This document shows positions 7,340-17,256 of a stretch of DNA of 64,000 bases, one piece after another (the first letter of the stretch is position 1; every line of letters begins with the position of its first letter). The stretch comes from UBA1858 sp965227695. GTDB lineage: Bacteria; Pseudomonadota; Gammaproteobacteria; UBA4575. A program made the position numbers and the translations under genes. The notes under the pieces are model-generated. The model saw only the letters and a list, made by a program, of their open reading frames with translations. It was not told where the DNA came from and did no database searches. The DNA lies in contig OZ245760.1 in the NCBI GenBank assembly GCA_965227695.1, positions 2,108,001-2,172,000 of the forward strand, read 5' to 3'.

Positions 7340-8551
7340 TTAAATATGCAATAAAAGTTGAATGGGATCTTCAATAATTTTTTTAATATGAGCCAAAAAC
7401 AAAACCGCCTCACGACCATCTATAATCCGGTGATCATAAGACAGGGCCAAATACATCATCGGTGCAATCCTGATTTCATCATGGACTACGATCGGCCGCT
7501 TCTCAATTGCATGCATACCCAGAATGGCACTTTGGGGAGGGTTAATGATGGGGGTAGACAACATAGAGCCAAACACTCCACCATTAGTGATAGTGAAAGT
7601 TCCTCCTGTTAGATCGTCTATGTCCAATTTGTTGTGACGTGCCTTCTCGGCAAGCTGATTAATTTCAATTTCAATATTTGCGAGAGATTTTTGATCGACA
7701 TCTCTGAGCACCGGGACCACCAGCCCCCTGTCAGTACTGACAGCAACACCAATATCAATATATTGGTGATAAAGAATATCATTGTTGTCGACCGAGGCAT
7801 TAATCACGGGATGGGCCTTCAAGGCTTCCACAGCAGCCAGAACAAAAAAAGACATGAAGCCAAGTTTTATCTCGTATTTCTCCAGAAACTGATTCTTATG
7901 GCTGGAACGAATATCAATCACGCGCTGCATATTAATTTCATTGAAGGTTGTCAGCATGGCATATTCCTGCTGTGCCGTGACCAGACGATCAGAAATTTTT
8001 TTACGCAGGCTGCTCATAGGCACTCGCTCAACTGCATTTTCAGCTGAGGTCTGTTGTTTGCGCACCTGATCAATATCTTTCTTTGTTACACGATTATTTT
8101 TACCGGTAGCAGTGACTTCTTCCAGCCCGACATTATTTTCATGCATATGTTTTCTAGTTGCGGGGCTGGTCTTTTTTATTTCTGTACGACCAGGAGACTG
8201 CTGACGGTCCTTGTCATTTTCATGGTTCTGGTCATTGCCGGTATTACCAGTATCCACAGAAGTCTCCTCCTTCTGCTTCGATGCAGGTTCAGGAACGTTT
8301 TCGTCACTTGCTTCCTGCGGTGTAAGCATCCCTATTACCTGCCTGCTTGTCACCTGTTCATTTTCTGCCTTGATAATTTTTTCGATGACCCCATCGGCAG
8401 GCGCAGGAATCTCCAACACGACTTTGTCTGTTTCAACCTCGACAATGGTCTCCCCTTCTGTAACAGTATCTCCAACACTTTTTATCCATGAACCAATTGT
8501 TCCTTCGCTAATTGATTCAGGAAATTCGGGAATTTGTATCTCAATAGCCAA
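7340..8551 (-). CDS. sucB: Dihydrolipoyllysine succinyltransferase (E2 of 2-oxoglutarate dehydrogenase)
   Basis: This 403-residue E2 forms the core of the 2-oxoglutarate dehydrogenase complex and transfers succinyl from lipoyl to CoA. Domains in order are: a single lipoyl domain with K43 in VEVETDKVVLEI; a linker rich in Glu, Asp and Gln; a peripheral-subunit-binding segment (SPATRKHMHENNVGLEEV); and the acyltransferase domain, ending with the catalytic S-Y-D-H-R-I-I-D-G motif. It lies between sucA (25 bp upstream) and lpd (2 bp downstream), in the usual sucAB-lpd order. Succinyl-CoA synthetase genes are not in the window. Confidence 0.97.
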   Translation of the reverse strand: MAIEIQIPEFPESISEGTIGSWIKSVGDTVTEGETIVEVETDKVVLEIPAPADGVIEKIIKAENEQVTSRQVIGMLTPQEASDENVPEPASKQKEETSVDTGNTGNDQNHENDKDRQQSPGRTEIKKTSPATRKHMHENNVGLEEVTATGKNNRVTKKDIDQVRKQQTSAENAVERVPMSSLRKKISDRLVTAQQEYAMLTTFNEINMQRVIDIRSSHKNQFLEKYEIKLGFMSFFVLAAVEALKAHPVINASVDNNDILYHQYIDIGVAVSTDRGLVVPVLRDVDQKSLANIEIEINQLAEKARHNKLDIDDLTGGTFTITNGGVFGSMLSTPIINPPQSAILGMHAIEKRPIVVHDEIRIAPMMYLALSYDHRIIDGREAVLFLAHIKKIIEDPIQLLLHI

Positions 8552-8576
8552 TGTAGTTCCTTCTGTCAGACATCAG

Positions 8577-11420
8577 TTAACTGACACTTTTTAATTCTAT
8601 TTTACTGTTAGCTTCTGCCAGACCCAATGCGGCGCTGACCAGTTGTGCCTGCTGTTGTTTGTGCAGCTGCATATAACCAGCCGCAGGCGATGCAGAGTAG
8701 TCGCGCCCAACATAATCCAGGGTTTGTTCCGGATCAATGCAAGACGATAGATTTTTTCTTGATTGCATGTAGAACCATGCTCCCTGGTTTCTTGGTTCTT
8801 CCTGTACCCAAATGACCCGTTTTATATGTTTAAATTTTGATACCTCACGGGCAACCTCATCAAAAGGGAACGGGTAAAGTTGTTCAATACGTATGATTGC
8901 CACTTTATCCAACTGATGCTTGTTCTTCTCCTGAAGTAAATCATAATAAATTTTTCCGGTACAAATTAACAAACGCTTCATTTTTTTCACATCCCCATCC
9001 TGATAGTTTTTCAGGATTAACCGGCATTCTCCATTAGTATAGTCATCCAGACTGGAGACGGATAAGGGATGCCTTAATAAGCTTTTAGGTGTAAATATGA
9101 TTAATGGTTTACGGTATGGCCGCAGCATTTGCCGACGCAGCATGTGGAACAACTGCGCAGGTGTTGTCGGCACACATACCTGCATATTATCCTCGGCACA
9201 TAATTGCAGATAACGTTCCATTCGCGCTGAAGAGTGCTCGGGTCCCTGGCCATCATAACCATGAGGTAAAAAAAGCACCAGTCCACAATAACGCTGCCAC
9301 TTTGCTTCTGATGAACTCAGGAACTGATCTATAATCACCTGGGCATTATTGGCAAAATCACCAAACTGCGCTTCCCATATGACCAGCGAGTTTGGCTCTG
9401 ATGTCGCATAACCGACTTCATAGCCAAGCACAGCTGCTTCAGATAATAAACTATTGATGGGCAGGAACTGCGGCTGTTGATCAGACAAATTTCGTAACGG
9501 TATATAAATATCACCATTATTTTGGTCATGATAAGCACAGTGTCTATGTGAGAAAGTGCCCCTGACACTATCCTGACCAGATAATCTGACGGGGTATCCC
9601 TGCTTTAATAACGAACCGTAGGCCAGCATTTCTGCATAACCCCAATCAGTCTCCAGCTGTCCTTGCGACATTTGTTTACGCGAATCTATTATTTTTTTCA
9701 CGTTTCGATGTACCTGGAATTTATTCGGTAACGTCGTTAAGGCTTGATCGATATCGTGAATACATTCCATTGTGATCGATGTATCTACAGACTCTTTCCA
9801 GTGAGTTCCCTTAAAAGGCTTATAATCGACCACGTACTGTGTGGGTTTATGATTCGAGATTTCACTACAAACCGGCACGCCCAGATTCAATCTTTCAATG
9901 TAGTCTTCCTCGATTTTTCTGTAAGCATTTTTTTCTACGATATTTTCATCCACCAGCTGTTTGAAATACAGTTCATCAACTCGCGCCTTGTTCCGTATTC
10001 TCTTATACATCATGGGCTGTGTAATTGATGGCTCATCTGCCTCGGAATGCCCGTGTCGACGATAACATATCAAATCAATGACAAAATCAGACGAATACTT
10101 CATTCTGTAGTCCATTGCCATCTGTGTTGCGAAAACCACCGCTTCAGGATCATCACCGTTCACATGAAGGATCGGTGCCTGGACCATTTTCGCGACATCG
10201 GTGCAGTATAGTGTTGATCTGGAATCAAGCGGATCACTGGTAGTAAAACCAATTTGATTATTAATTACAATATGAATGGTACCGCCTGTTGTATAACCGC
10301 GTGTGCTGGATAAGTTGAGTGTTTCCATCACGACACCCTGGCCTGCAAATGCCGCGTCCCCGTGAATGAGTACTGGTATTACCTGTTTGCGCGTTCGGTC
10401 ATCACGTCGATCCTGACGTGCTCGCACAGAACCCTCAACAACAGGATTGATTATTTCAAGATGCGACGGATTAAAAGCAAGTACTGTATGAATGGGTGCT
10501 TTGGAAGTTTTCAGGTCAACCGAAAAGCCTTTATGATATTTGACGTCACCTGAACCGAATTCAATATCAATATTACCTTCAAACTCTTCAAAAAGTTCAT
10601 GTGGACTCTTCCCCATAATGTTTATGAGCACATTCAGGCGTCCACGGTGAGCCATACCGATGATAGCCTCTTTAACGTTATGCTCACCTGCATTTTGTAT
10701 CAGGGTATCAAGCAAAGGGATGAGGCTTGTACCGCCTTCCAGCGAAAACCGCTTCTGGCCAATGTATTTGCGATGCAAATAAGTTTCCAGCGTATTTGCC
10801 TCTATAAGGCGTTTCAGAATTCGCTTTTTCGTTTGTGCACTATATTCAATAGCTGAATAGTTTGCTTCAAGATATTTGCGCAGCCAGCGTTTTTGATCTG
10901 GATCAGAAACATGTTCAGTTTCAGAACCAATACTACCGCAGTAAGTGGTTGACATCAGGTTAAGTATGTCACCCAGGCGCAGTTTATCCTGCTTGTCCAT
11001 TTCCCATAAAAAAAATTCATCATCCAGATCTGCTGAGGTCAGACCATGATTTTCAGGATTAAGCAGGTCTATTTCAATTCTGCCTTCACCGTACAAAGGA
11101 TCTATATCCGCCTGTCGATGACCAAGACGACGATAGGACCTCACTAACCTTAACACTGCACGTTGTTTATCACTGTAGGTATAATCGCTCCCGTCTGCGG
11201 CCTTTTTATCTTGCGATACTTTTTCCAGTGCAGAATAGTCCCGCGCCTGCCGAAGATCATGATGTTGCCGGATATGTTGCTCATCTGGTTTATTCAGATG
11301 AGCAAAATATTCACGCCAATTGTTACTAACTGAAGCGGGATTTGAGAGGTATTGCTGAAAAAGTGATTCAATGTATTCCGCATTGAGCCCATAAATATGC
11401 TGGTTGTTTTTATGGCTCAT
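8577..11420 (-). CDS. sucA: 2-oxoglutarate dehydrogenase E1 component
   Basis: This thiamine-diphosphate enzyme decarboxylates 2-oxoglutarate and reductively succinylates SucB in the TCA cycle. Its 947 residues match the family length. Visible landmarks are the N-terminal E2-binding segment (YGLNAEYIESLFQQYLSNP), GMAHRGRLNVL, the ThDP/metal-binding GDAAFAGQG and NNQIGFTT, and the C-terminal WVQEEPRNQGAW. It is the first gene of the minus-strand sucA-sucB-lpd series. The 104-bp gap to pilZ upstream must contain its promoter, though I could not pick out convincing boxes. The active full cycle is supported by acnA and fumC in the same window. Confidence 0.97.
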   Translation of the reverse strand: MSHKNNQHIYGLNAEYIESLFQQYLSNPASVSNNWREYFAHLNKPDEQHIRQHHDLRQARDYSALEKVSQDKKAADGSDYTYSDKQRAVLRLVRSYRRLGHRQADIDPLYGEGRIEIDLLNPENHGLTSADLDDEFFLWEMDKQDKLRLGDILNLMSTTYCGSIGSETEHVSDPDQKRWLRKYLEANYSAIEYSAQTKKRILKRLIEANTLETYLHRKYIGQKRFSLEGGTSLIPLLDTLIQNAGEHNVKEAIIGMAHRGRLNVLINIMGKSPHELFEEFEGNIDIEFGSGDVKYHKGFSVDLKTSKAPIHTVLAFNPSHLEIINPVVEGSVRARQDRRDDRTRKQVIPVLIHGDAAFAGQGVVMETLNLSSTRGYTTGGTIHIVINNQIGFTTSDPLDSRSTLYCTDVAKMVQAPILHVNGDDPEAVVFATQMAMDYRMKYSSDFVIDLICYRRHGHSEADEPSITQPMMYKRIRNKARVDELYFKQLVDENIVEKNAYRKIEEDYIERLNLGVPVCSEISNHKPTQYVVDYKPFKGTHWKESVDTSITMECIHDIDQALTTLPNKFQVHRNVKKIIDSRKQMSQGQLETDWGYAEMLAYGSLLKQGYPVRLSGQDSVRGTFSHRHCAYHDQNNGDIYIPLRNLSDQQPQFLPINSLLSEAAVLGYEVGYATSEPNSLVIWEAQFGDFANNAQVIIDQFLSSSEAKWQRYCGLVLFLPHGYDGQGPEHSSARMERYLQLCAEDNMQVCVPTTPAQLFHMLRRQMLRPYRKPLIIFTPKSLLRHPLSVSSLDDYTNGECRLILKNYQDGDVKKMKRLLICTGKIYYDLLQEKNKHQLDKVAIIRIEQLYPFPFDEVAREVSKFKHIKRVIWVQEEPRNQGAWFYMQSRKNLSSCIDPEQTLDYVGRDYSASPAAGYMQLHKQQQAQLVSAALGLAEANSKIELKSVS

Positions 11421-11524
11421 AATTGGCGGTGCTTATATAGTAATTCGTGTTTTCTGATTTTATAGTTTTAATCAATTTGAAGGCAAGTCAGCAGAGCATT
11501 TCATTTCCGGCAAAGACACATGGA

Positions 11525-11869
11525 TTACATCGTATGTGTAGGCCTGTCAGCCTGTAAAGCGCCTCCCAGCAATGATTCAATTTTTGTGCGTGTTTCCCCA
11601 TTATCCTGGCTACTGAATTGGACACCAATACCGGTTGTTCGGTTCCCTTGTGAGCCATGTGGGGTGATCCATATCACCTGACCCGCAATAGGAATGCGCT
11701 CCGTCTCTTCCATTAAAGTGAGCAACATGAATACTTCTTCACCCAGACTAAAAGTTTTGCTGGTGGGGATAAAAAGTCCCCCATTTTTTACAAAAGGAAT
11801 ATATGAGGCATATAGCGACCCTTTATCCTTGATCGCCAGCGATATTATCCCTCTGCCACCATTTGCCAT
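11525..11869 (-). CDS. pilZ: Type IV pilus assembly protein PilZ
   Basis: This 114-residue protein is the founding PilZ-domain type, needed for type IV pilus assembly through PilB and FimX. It begins with the family pattern IISLAIKDKGSLYASYIPFVKNGGLFIPT and contains GQVIWITPHG and GIGVQF. The arginine motif that binds cyclic di-GMP is missing, as in all true PilZ pilus proteins. It lies 31 bp after holB at the end of the tmk-holB-pilZ run, a widespread order in Gammaproteobacteria. No other pilus genes are present in this window. Confidence 0.93.
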   Translation of the reverse strand: MANGGRGIISLAIKDKGSLYASYIPFVKNGGLFIPTSKTFSLGEEVFMLLTLMEETERIPIAGQVIWITPHGSQGNRTTGIGVQFSSQDNGETRTKIESLLGGALQADRPTHTM

Positions 11870-11900
11870 AACAATTCTCTCTCATATTCAAGTGATTGAT

Positions 11901-12890
11901 CTACAGGATATTTTTTGCTGCAAGTTTATGGGTACGCAACAGAAACGATTCGGTATATAACCGGCGGTTCAGACTATTATCCTGCATCTTTTTTCTTTCC
12001 AGCAGCATTTCCCAGAATTCCACCAACAACGGTACTTGCAAGCGCGGTGCCAATGCAAGTAATGGCCGATAGAAGTCAGGGTTTTCGAGTGTTATTGGGT
12101 TTTCTGCAGCCTTTATTCGGAGTAAATCTACAATGACCGCCTGGATCCATTGAAAGCACTGCGCCAATGGCACAGGCTCTATCCTTGCTGCAATTTCTAC
12201 CGGATTGGAGCCGGCTTCAAAGATCTCCAGGAAACCCTGTACAACCATTATACGCTGATCCAGCAGATCCGTTTCATGAAACTGCAAAGCCTGCAAGGGG
12301 GCACCTTGTGCAACCCTAAGCAGTGGTTGCCAGTCAATATCATGTGACTGCTGATTTAGCCAATTTAGAGCTTCGGTTTCCCCTGGCGGGTTGAAGCTGA
12401 TTAATTGACAACGGCTTCGGATGGTGGCGGGTAATGACAATGGCTGATCAGTCACCAGCAGAATCAGTGATTTTGCGGGAGGTTCTTCGAGAGTTTTCAG
12501 CAATGCATTTGCAGCATTGGTATTCATAAGATCGGCCTGCCGGATGATGGCAATCTTATATACGTCAAAATGCCGGGTAAGATGAAGCCTGGCAATTAAT
12601 TGACGAATATCCTCCACCGATATTCCTGCTTTCTCGTCGCTGACTTCAACGCTGACATAATCCGGAAAAGTGTTTGCATCCAGCAATTTACAATGCTTGC
12701 ATTGACCGCAGGCCCCGCCACTTTCCAACCGTGCCTGACAGATTATTGAGGCACACATGGCGTCAGCAAATACATGTTTGCCAATCCCCCCGGGGCCACA
12801 CAACATAAGCGCATGCGGCAGCGTGTCCTGGTGGAGCATATTCACAAAATACTGCCATTGATTGTATTGCCACGGATAAATCAAGCTCAT
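11901..12890 (-). CDS. holB: DNA polymerase III delta-prime subunit
   Basis: The 329-residue AAA+-fold protein is the stator of the clamp loader that places the beta clamp on DNA. It shows a nucleotide-binding-like loop GPGGIGKH in which the usual Thr/Ser after Lys is His, in keeping with a subunit that does not hydrolyse ATP. A four-cysteine zinc module follows (CQ...ACGQCKHC), then the conserved LLKTLEEPP and the arginine-finger region ATIRSRCQ. It starts 4 bp after tmk and precedes pilZ, so it is part of one transcription unit. Confidence 0.96.
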   Translation of the reverse strand: MSLIYPWQYNQWQYFVNMLHQDTLPHALMLCGPGGIGKHVFADAMCASIICQARLESGGACGQCKHCKLLDANTFPDYVSVEVSDEKAGISVEDIRQLIARLHLTRHFDVYKIAIIRQADLMNTNAANALLKTLEEPPAKSLILLVTDQPLSLPATIRSRCQLISFNPPGETEALNWLNQQSHDIDWQPLLRVAQGAPLQALQFHETDLLDQRIMVVQGFLEIFEAGSNPVEIAARIEPVPLAQCFQWIQAVIVDLLRIKAAENPITLENPDFYRPLLALAPRLQVPLLVEFWEMLLERKKMQDNSLNRRLYTESFLLRTHKLAAKNIL

Positions 12891-12894
12891 CTTG

Positions 12895-13512
12895 TTAAAC
12901 AGTCAAGGACAGGTTTTGCCTGATTTCCGCGGCAATCGACTCTTTCGATTGATTGCCATCTATCACGCAAATACGTGCTGTATTTTGTCTTGCAATATCG
13001 AGATAGCCTTGACGGACTTTTTTATAAAAGTTGACATTTTCTTCTTCAAAACGATCCTTGCACCCGCGCTGGGTCACTCTATCCATACTGATGTCGAGGT
13101 GTATATCAAGTAAAAAAGTTTTATCAGGAGCCAGTGAGCCTAGAGAGAATTCTCTCAGTGTATCAATCCTGTCAAGAGGAATGTCGCGACCATAGCCCTG
13201 GTAAGCATAAGTTGCATCATAGAAACGGTCGCAAACCACCCACTTTCCATTATTAATTGAAGGTTCTATCACGCGCTTTACATGTTCTATGCGGGCGGCA
13301 AACATCAAGGCAAGTTCAGTGTCACTATGCATGGCGGGTAATGAATTATCCAGCAATATGTCCCTTATTTTTTCACTGACAGCCGTACCTCCCGGTTCGC
13401 GGGTGCTGATTACGTCATATCCGGTACTTTTCAGATAGTCAATCAGCAATGCCAATTGCGTTGACTTGCCCGAGCCCTCGATCCCTTCAAATGTAATAAA
13501 TTTACCACGCAT
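12895..13512 (-). CDS. tmk: Thymidylate kinase
   Basis: This enzyme phosphorylates dTMP to dTDP. The 205-residue protein has the P-loop GIEGSGKST at residues 10-18, the dTMP-contacting DR motif in CDRFYDATYAYQGYGR, REPGGT after the second strand, and a short LID-like segment. The gene overlaps mltG by one base and is followed by holB after 4 bp, so translation of the three is probably coupled. Confidence 0.97.
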   Translation of the reverse strand: MRGKFITFEGIEGSGKSTQLALLIDYLKSTGYDVISTREPGGTAVSEKIRDILLDNSLPAMHSDTELALMFAARIEHVKRVIEPSINNGKWVVCDRFYDATYAYQGYGRDIPLDRIDTLREFSLGSLAPDKTFLLDIHLDISMDRVTQRGCKDRFEEENVNFYKKVRQGYLDIARQNTARICVIDGNQSKESIAAEIRQNLSLTV

Positions 13513-14516
13513 TATTTTTTATTTAATTGATACTTTTGCACGGCAGCACGATGTTCCTCGTAAGTTTTAGAAAAATAATGACTGCCATCGTTTTTAGAAA
13601 CAAAATATAGCTCACCTGTAATATCAGGATGTAACACAGCCCGTATTGAGGCCCTGCCGACCAGTGCAATCGGCGATGGCGGCAGTCCGCGTCTTGTATA
13701 AGTATTATAGGGATTATCGGTTTGCAGATGCTTGCGTGTAAGATTGCCATCAAATTCAGCCCCTAGACCATATATTACCGTCGGATCTGTTTGCAAGGGC
13801 ATATTTTTTTTTAGGCGCGAAATAAATACACCCGCGATTCTTGGTCTTTCATGTTCAATAGAGGTTTCTTTTTCAACAATGGAGGCCAGAATAAGCGCTT
13901 CATAGGGACTGGATATATATGATTCGTCACTTCGCCCAGGCCATTGCTCATCAAGATAGTCTCTTAACAGACGATGACTTTGCCGAAGCACATCGATATC
14001 TTTTGTCCCATAAGTAAACGTATAGGTATCAGGTAAAAACAGGCCTTCCAGGTTTTTCTGCTGGATATTTAATTCTGCTTTGATCTGTTCAACATTATCA
14101 ATGACACGATTGATTTTAGGGTGATCCTGTAATGCTTCGAAAAAATCTTTGAATGTCTTGCCTTCTATGACAGTCAATTTATACTGGACGGTATTGCCGT
14201 GGACCAAATCCTGCAGAATCTGAAACGGAGATTGTTTTTTATTAAACCGGTATTCGCCTGATTTTACAGAGTGGGTATTCTCCTGGTACATGGCCAGCAA
14301 CTTAAAGTAAAGTGGCTTTTTTATGAATCCCGCCTCAGTCAGTCGGGCATTCACCTGGTTAAACGTCGCCCCTTTATCAACGAAGATCTCGACGATCTCA
14401 GATTGCCCGGATGCTTCTCGACTTATTGGCTGATGGAGATAATTATCAATATGGTAGGCAAACGTCACTGCCACAACAATCATGACGAAAATTGAAATTG
14501 AAAAAAATTTCAGCAT
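13512..14516 (-). CDS. mltG: Endolytic murein transglycosylase MltG
   Basis: This inner-membrane enzyme cleaves nascent glycan strands internally and is thought to end their polymerisation. The 334-residue protein has one N-terminal membrane helix (ISIFVMIVVAVTFAYHI), a LysM-like subdomain (VEIFVDKGATFNQVNARLTEAG) and the YceG catalytic domain. The domain includes GLFLPDTYTF, the catalytic Glu in ASIVEKET, LQTDPTVIYGLG and the end motif YFVSKNDGSHYFS. It sits between pabC (3 bp) and tmk (1-bp overlap), the classic gammaproteobacterial order. Confidence 0.96.
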   Translation of the reverse strand: MLKFFSISIFVMIVVAVTFAYHIDNYLHQPISREASGQSEIVEIFVDKGATFNQVNARLTEAGFIKKPLYFKLLAMYQENTHSVKSGEYRFNKKQSPFQILQDLVHGNTVQYKLTVIEGKTFKDFFEALQDHPKINRVIDNVEQIKAELNIQQKNLEGLFLPDTYTFTYGTKDIDVLRQSHRLLRDYLDEQWPGRSDESYISSPYEALILASIVEKETSIEHERPRIAGVFISRLKKNMPLQTDPTVIYGLGAEFDGNLTRKHLQTDNPYNTYTRRGLPPSPIALVGRASIRAVLHPDITGELYFVSKNDGSHYFSKTYEEHRAAVQKYQLNKK

Positions 14517-14519
14517 GAT

Positions 14520-15347
14520 TTAAACAGGGTAAAGAGTCGATATATTCTCATGTATATGTTGCATTAATCTCGACGTGGCCGCGCTGATATCGTACGTCCT
14601 TTCTTTAAACCGTTTAACCGGCCAAATACCAATCACGCTATTGCACATAAATATTGCATCAGCCTGTTCTATATCCATGATATTTATCTGTCTCTCGACA
14701 CATTCAATGCCGGCATGATACGCATTGCGCATGACCCATTGCCGCATGACGCCGGCAATACCCGCCATGTCCACCGGGGGTGTTACCCACTGTTGATCGG
14801 TTTCAATAAAAATATTGGTCATGGTTCCCTCAACAACATGACTATTGGTATCCAGCATGATCCCTTCCTGAAACTCCTGCTCCCACTCGCTTCTTGCCAG
14901 CACCTGATCCAGTCTGTTGAGATGCTTAATTCCGGCTAATCCCGGGTTGACTGGCAATGGGTGATGACATTGTGTTAAGTGGATACCCTGATGATAATAC
15001 TCCTGCGGGATTACAGGTTTATCATCCCTGTAAACAATACGTGACGCGGTATTGTCATTCCGGTCATAAGCATAACCCCTGTCGCGTTCACCACGAGTGA
15101 TGATCACCTTGATTACACAATCCCGGCCACCCGCGACTTGCCGAATATCTGACAATATTACGGATAATTCCTGTGGCGGCAGGCCCAGGCGCTTACAGCC
15201 ATTCTCCAGTCGTTGCGTATGTCCGGCCAGTAATATCGGACGACCACTCTCGCACAGTATAGTCTCGAACACACCATCACCGTAAAGTAAGCCACGGTCG
15301 CGAAGTGGACATGTACTGGCAGGTTGACTATTTACTAGCATGTGCAT
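14520..15347 (-). CDS. pabC: Aminodeoxychorismate lyase
   Basis: The PLP enzyme releases pyruvate from 4-amino-4-deoxychorismate to give p-aminobenzoate for folate. The 275-residue fold-type IV protein shows RGLLYGDGVFET near the N terminus, the PLP lysine in LAGIKHLNRLDQVLAR and the phosphate-binding VVEGTMTNIF. It stands 3 bp before mltG. A 164-bp gap separates it from fabF, so a new promoter may lie there. Branched-chain and D-amino acid aminotransferases share the fold, but the size, the GIKHLNRL motif and the operon place fit PabC. Confidence 0.93.
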   Translation of the reverse strand: MHMLVNSQPASTCPLRDRGLLYGDGVFETILCESGRPILLAGHTQRLENGCKRLGLPPQELSVILSDIRQVAGGRDCVIKVIITRGERDRGYAYDRNDNTASRIVYRDDKPVIPQEYYHQGIHLTQCHHPLPVNPGLAGIKHLNRLDQVLARSEWEQEFQEGIMLDTNSHVVEGTMTNIFIETDQQWVTPPVDMAGIAGVMRQWVMRNAYHAGIECVERQINIMDIEQADAIFMCNSVIGIWPVKRFKERTYDISAATSRLMQHIHENISTLYPV

Positions 15348-15511
15348 GTTTCCATAATATTAAATAGGGCGCGACTAAATTGACTAGTGACTGAAATTAA
15401 CTCTGCAGATAGTCATGTGATCAGTCACATTGATCGACAAATTGCAGCAATAGAAAATCCGGGCAGCGTTACACCAATAATAGCCGCTAGGAGGCGAATA
15501 CTGGCTTTGCC

Positions 15512-16753
15512 CTAGATCTTTCTGAATGCTACTGTGCCGTTAGTACCACCAAATCCAAAAGAGTTGGAGATGGCAACGTCAATCTTGACATCACGTGCTT
15601 CATTAGGGACGTAATCAAGGTCACATTCAGGATCGGGGGTGACATAATTGATGGTCGGAGGCGCGACCTGATGGTGTAATGCAAGCACTGTAAATAATGC
15701 CTCTACACCTCCCGCAGCACCGAGCAGATGGCCAGTCATTGATTTTGTTGAACTCACGGCAATTTTGTAAGCATGCTCACCAAATGCCGCCTTCAGCCCT
15801 TCGGTTTCAGCAATATCACCGGCAGGGGTAGACGTGCCATGCGCATTCACGTAACCGACCTGTTCCGGGTTGATCCCTGCGTCATTAAAAGCATTTCTCA
15901 TGCACTTTGCCGCACCCACGCCACCCGCGGCTGGTTGTGTCATATGATGGGCATCACTACTCATACCATATCCGGCAAGCTCACAGTAAATTCTGGCGCC
16001 ACGGGCTTTGGCAAATTCATACTCTTCGAGAACAAGTACCCCTGCGCCATCACCAAGAACAAAACCATCCCGGTCTTTGTCCCATGGGCGGCTGGCAGTT
16101 TCAGGGCTATCGTTATGTGAGGCGCATAATGCGCGAGCAGCAGCGAAACCGCCAATACCTAAATGACACGTTGCCATTTCTGCGCCACCGGCAACCATCA
16201 CATCTACATCACCATAGGCAATCAGTCTGGCTGCATCCCCAATACTGTGAGTACCTGTCGCACAGGCAGAGACCAGCGAGTAGTTCGGCCCCTTGAGCCC
16301 ATACATAATAGATAAATTACCTGATACCATATTGATGATATTGGAGGGAACAAAAAACGGGGATATTTTTCTGGGTCCGCTTTTCAAATATCCTTCATAG
16401 CTCTTTTCTATTCCGGGCAATCCGCCAATGCCAGAACCTATTGAAACACCGATGCGGTCTGCATTTTCTTCTGTCACCTCAAGACCGGAATCCTGGATCG
16501 CTTGCACACCGGCGCCAATGCCGTAGTGGATAAAGGGATCCATTTTCTTCTGGTCCTTTCTTGGGATGTAATCATCAGCATTAAAGCCCTGAACAGCGCC
16601 GGAGATCTGCACTGAGAACTGGGAAGCGTCAAAAACATCAATCTTGCTTATACCACTGTTACCAGCCAGTATATTCTGCCAGGCTGTATCCACCGTGGAT
16701 CCTACTGGTGATACAATACCCAGTCCTGTAACAACTACTCTTCTAGAAGACAC
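15512..16753 (-). CDS. fabF: 3-oxoacyl-ACP synthase II (FabF)
   Basis: This condensing enzyme elongates acyl-ACP with malonyl-ACP and, in related bacteria, is responsible for the temperature-sensitive palmitoleate-to-vaccenate step. The 413-residue protein has the Cys-His-His triad in SACATGTHSIG, NAHGTSTPAGD and KSMTGHLLGAAG, and the C-terminal SNSFGFGGTN. The gene follows acpP by 73 bp in the minus-strand fab cluster. Confidence 0.97.
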   Translation of the reverse strand: MSSRRVVVTGLGIVSPVGSTVDTAWQNILAGNSGISKIDVFDASQFSVQISGAVQGFNADDYIPRKDQKKMDPFIHYGIGAGVQAIQDSGLEVTEENADRIGVSIGSGIGGLPGIEKSYEGYLKSGPRKISPFFVPSNIINMVSGNLSIMYGLKGPNYSLVSACATGTHSIGDAARLIAYGDVDVMVAGGAEMATCHLGIGGFAAARALCASHNDSPETASRPWDKDRDGFVLGDGAGVLVLEEYEFAKARGARIYCELAGYGMSSDAHHMTQPAAGGVGAAKCMRNAFNDAGINPEQVGYVNAHGTSTPAGDIAETEGLKAAFGEHAYKIAVSSTKSMTGHLLGAAGGVEALFTVLALHHQVAPPTINYVTPDPECDLDYVPNEARDVKIDVAISNSFGFGGTNGTVAFRKI

Positions 16754-16826
16754 GGATAATAAATCAGATCATTAAAATTGGGTATTTGAGATCAGCGGCA
16801 GTTTGTCATAACTGCCGGCTTGATGA

Positions 16827-17060
16827 TTATTTATGTGCATGAACATAATCGATGGCCTGTTTGACAGTGGTGATCTTCTCCGCTTCTTCGTCTGGAATTT
16901 CACATTCAAACTCTTCTTCTAGTGCCATCACCAACTCAACAGTATCCAACGAGTCAGCCCCTAAATCATCAACAAACGAAGCCTCTTCTTTCACTTCTTC
17001 TTCACTGACGCCAAGTTGTTCTACAACGATTTGTTTCACTCGTTCTTCAATATTGCTCAT
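16827..17060 (-). CDS. acpP: Acyl carrier protein
   Basis: This 77-residue acidic four-helix carrier holds growing fatty acids on phosphopantetheine. The attachment serine is S37 in LGADSLDTVEL. The sequence is close to enterobacterial AcpP (MSNIEERVK, FVDDLGADSLDTVELVMALEEEF). A strong ribosome-binding site (AGAGGA) precedes the start on the minus strand. The 196-bp AT-rich gap to fabG probably holds its own promoter, as expected for so abundant a protein. Confidence 0.98.
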   Translation of the reverse strand: MSNIEERVKQIVVEQLGVSEEEVKEEASFVDDLGADSLDTVELVMALEEEFECEIPDEEAEKITTVKQAIDYVHAHK

Positions 17061-17256
17061 TTAATGTAATCCTCTGGATATATTATTTGTGTGGGAGGAG
17101 AAGGGCCGCCATTGTAGTGAAAAGTTTATTCGCAATCTAGTCATTAATTACGCAAAAAATTACACCCTGCATCGCACAATTCTCATTGGTATTTTATCTT
17201 TAATTATTAAACAGTTAAAGACAGTACATAAAATAAATATTAAGCGCCTGCCGCGA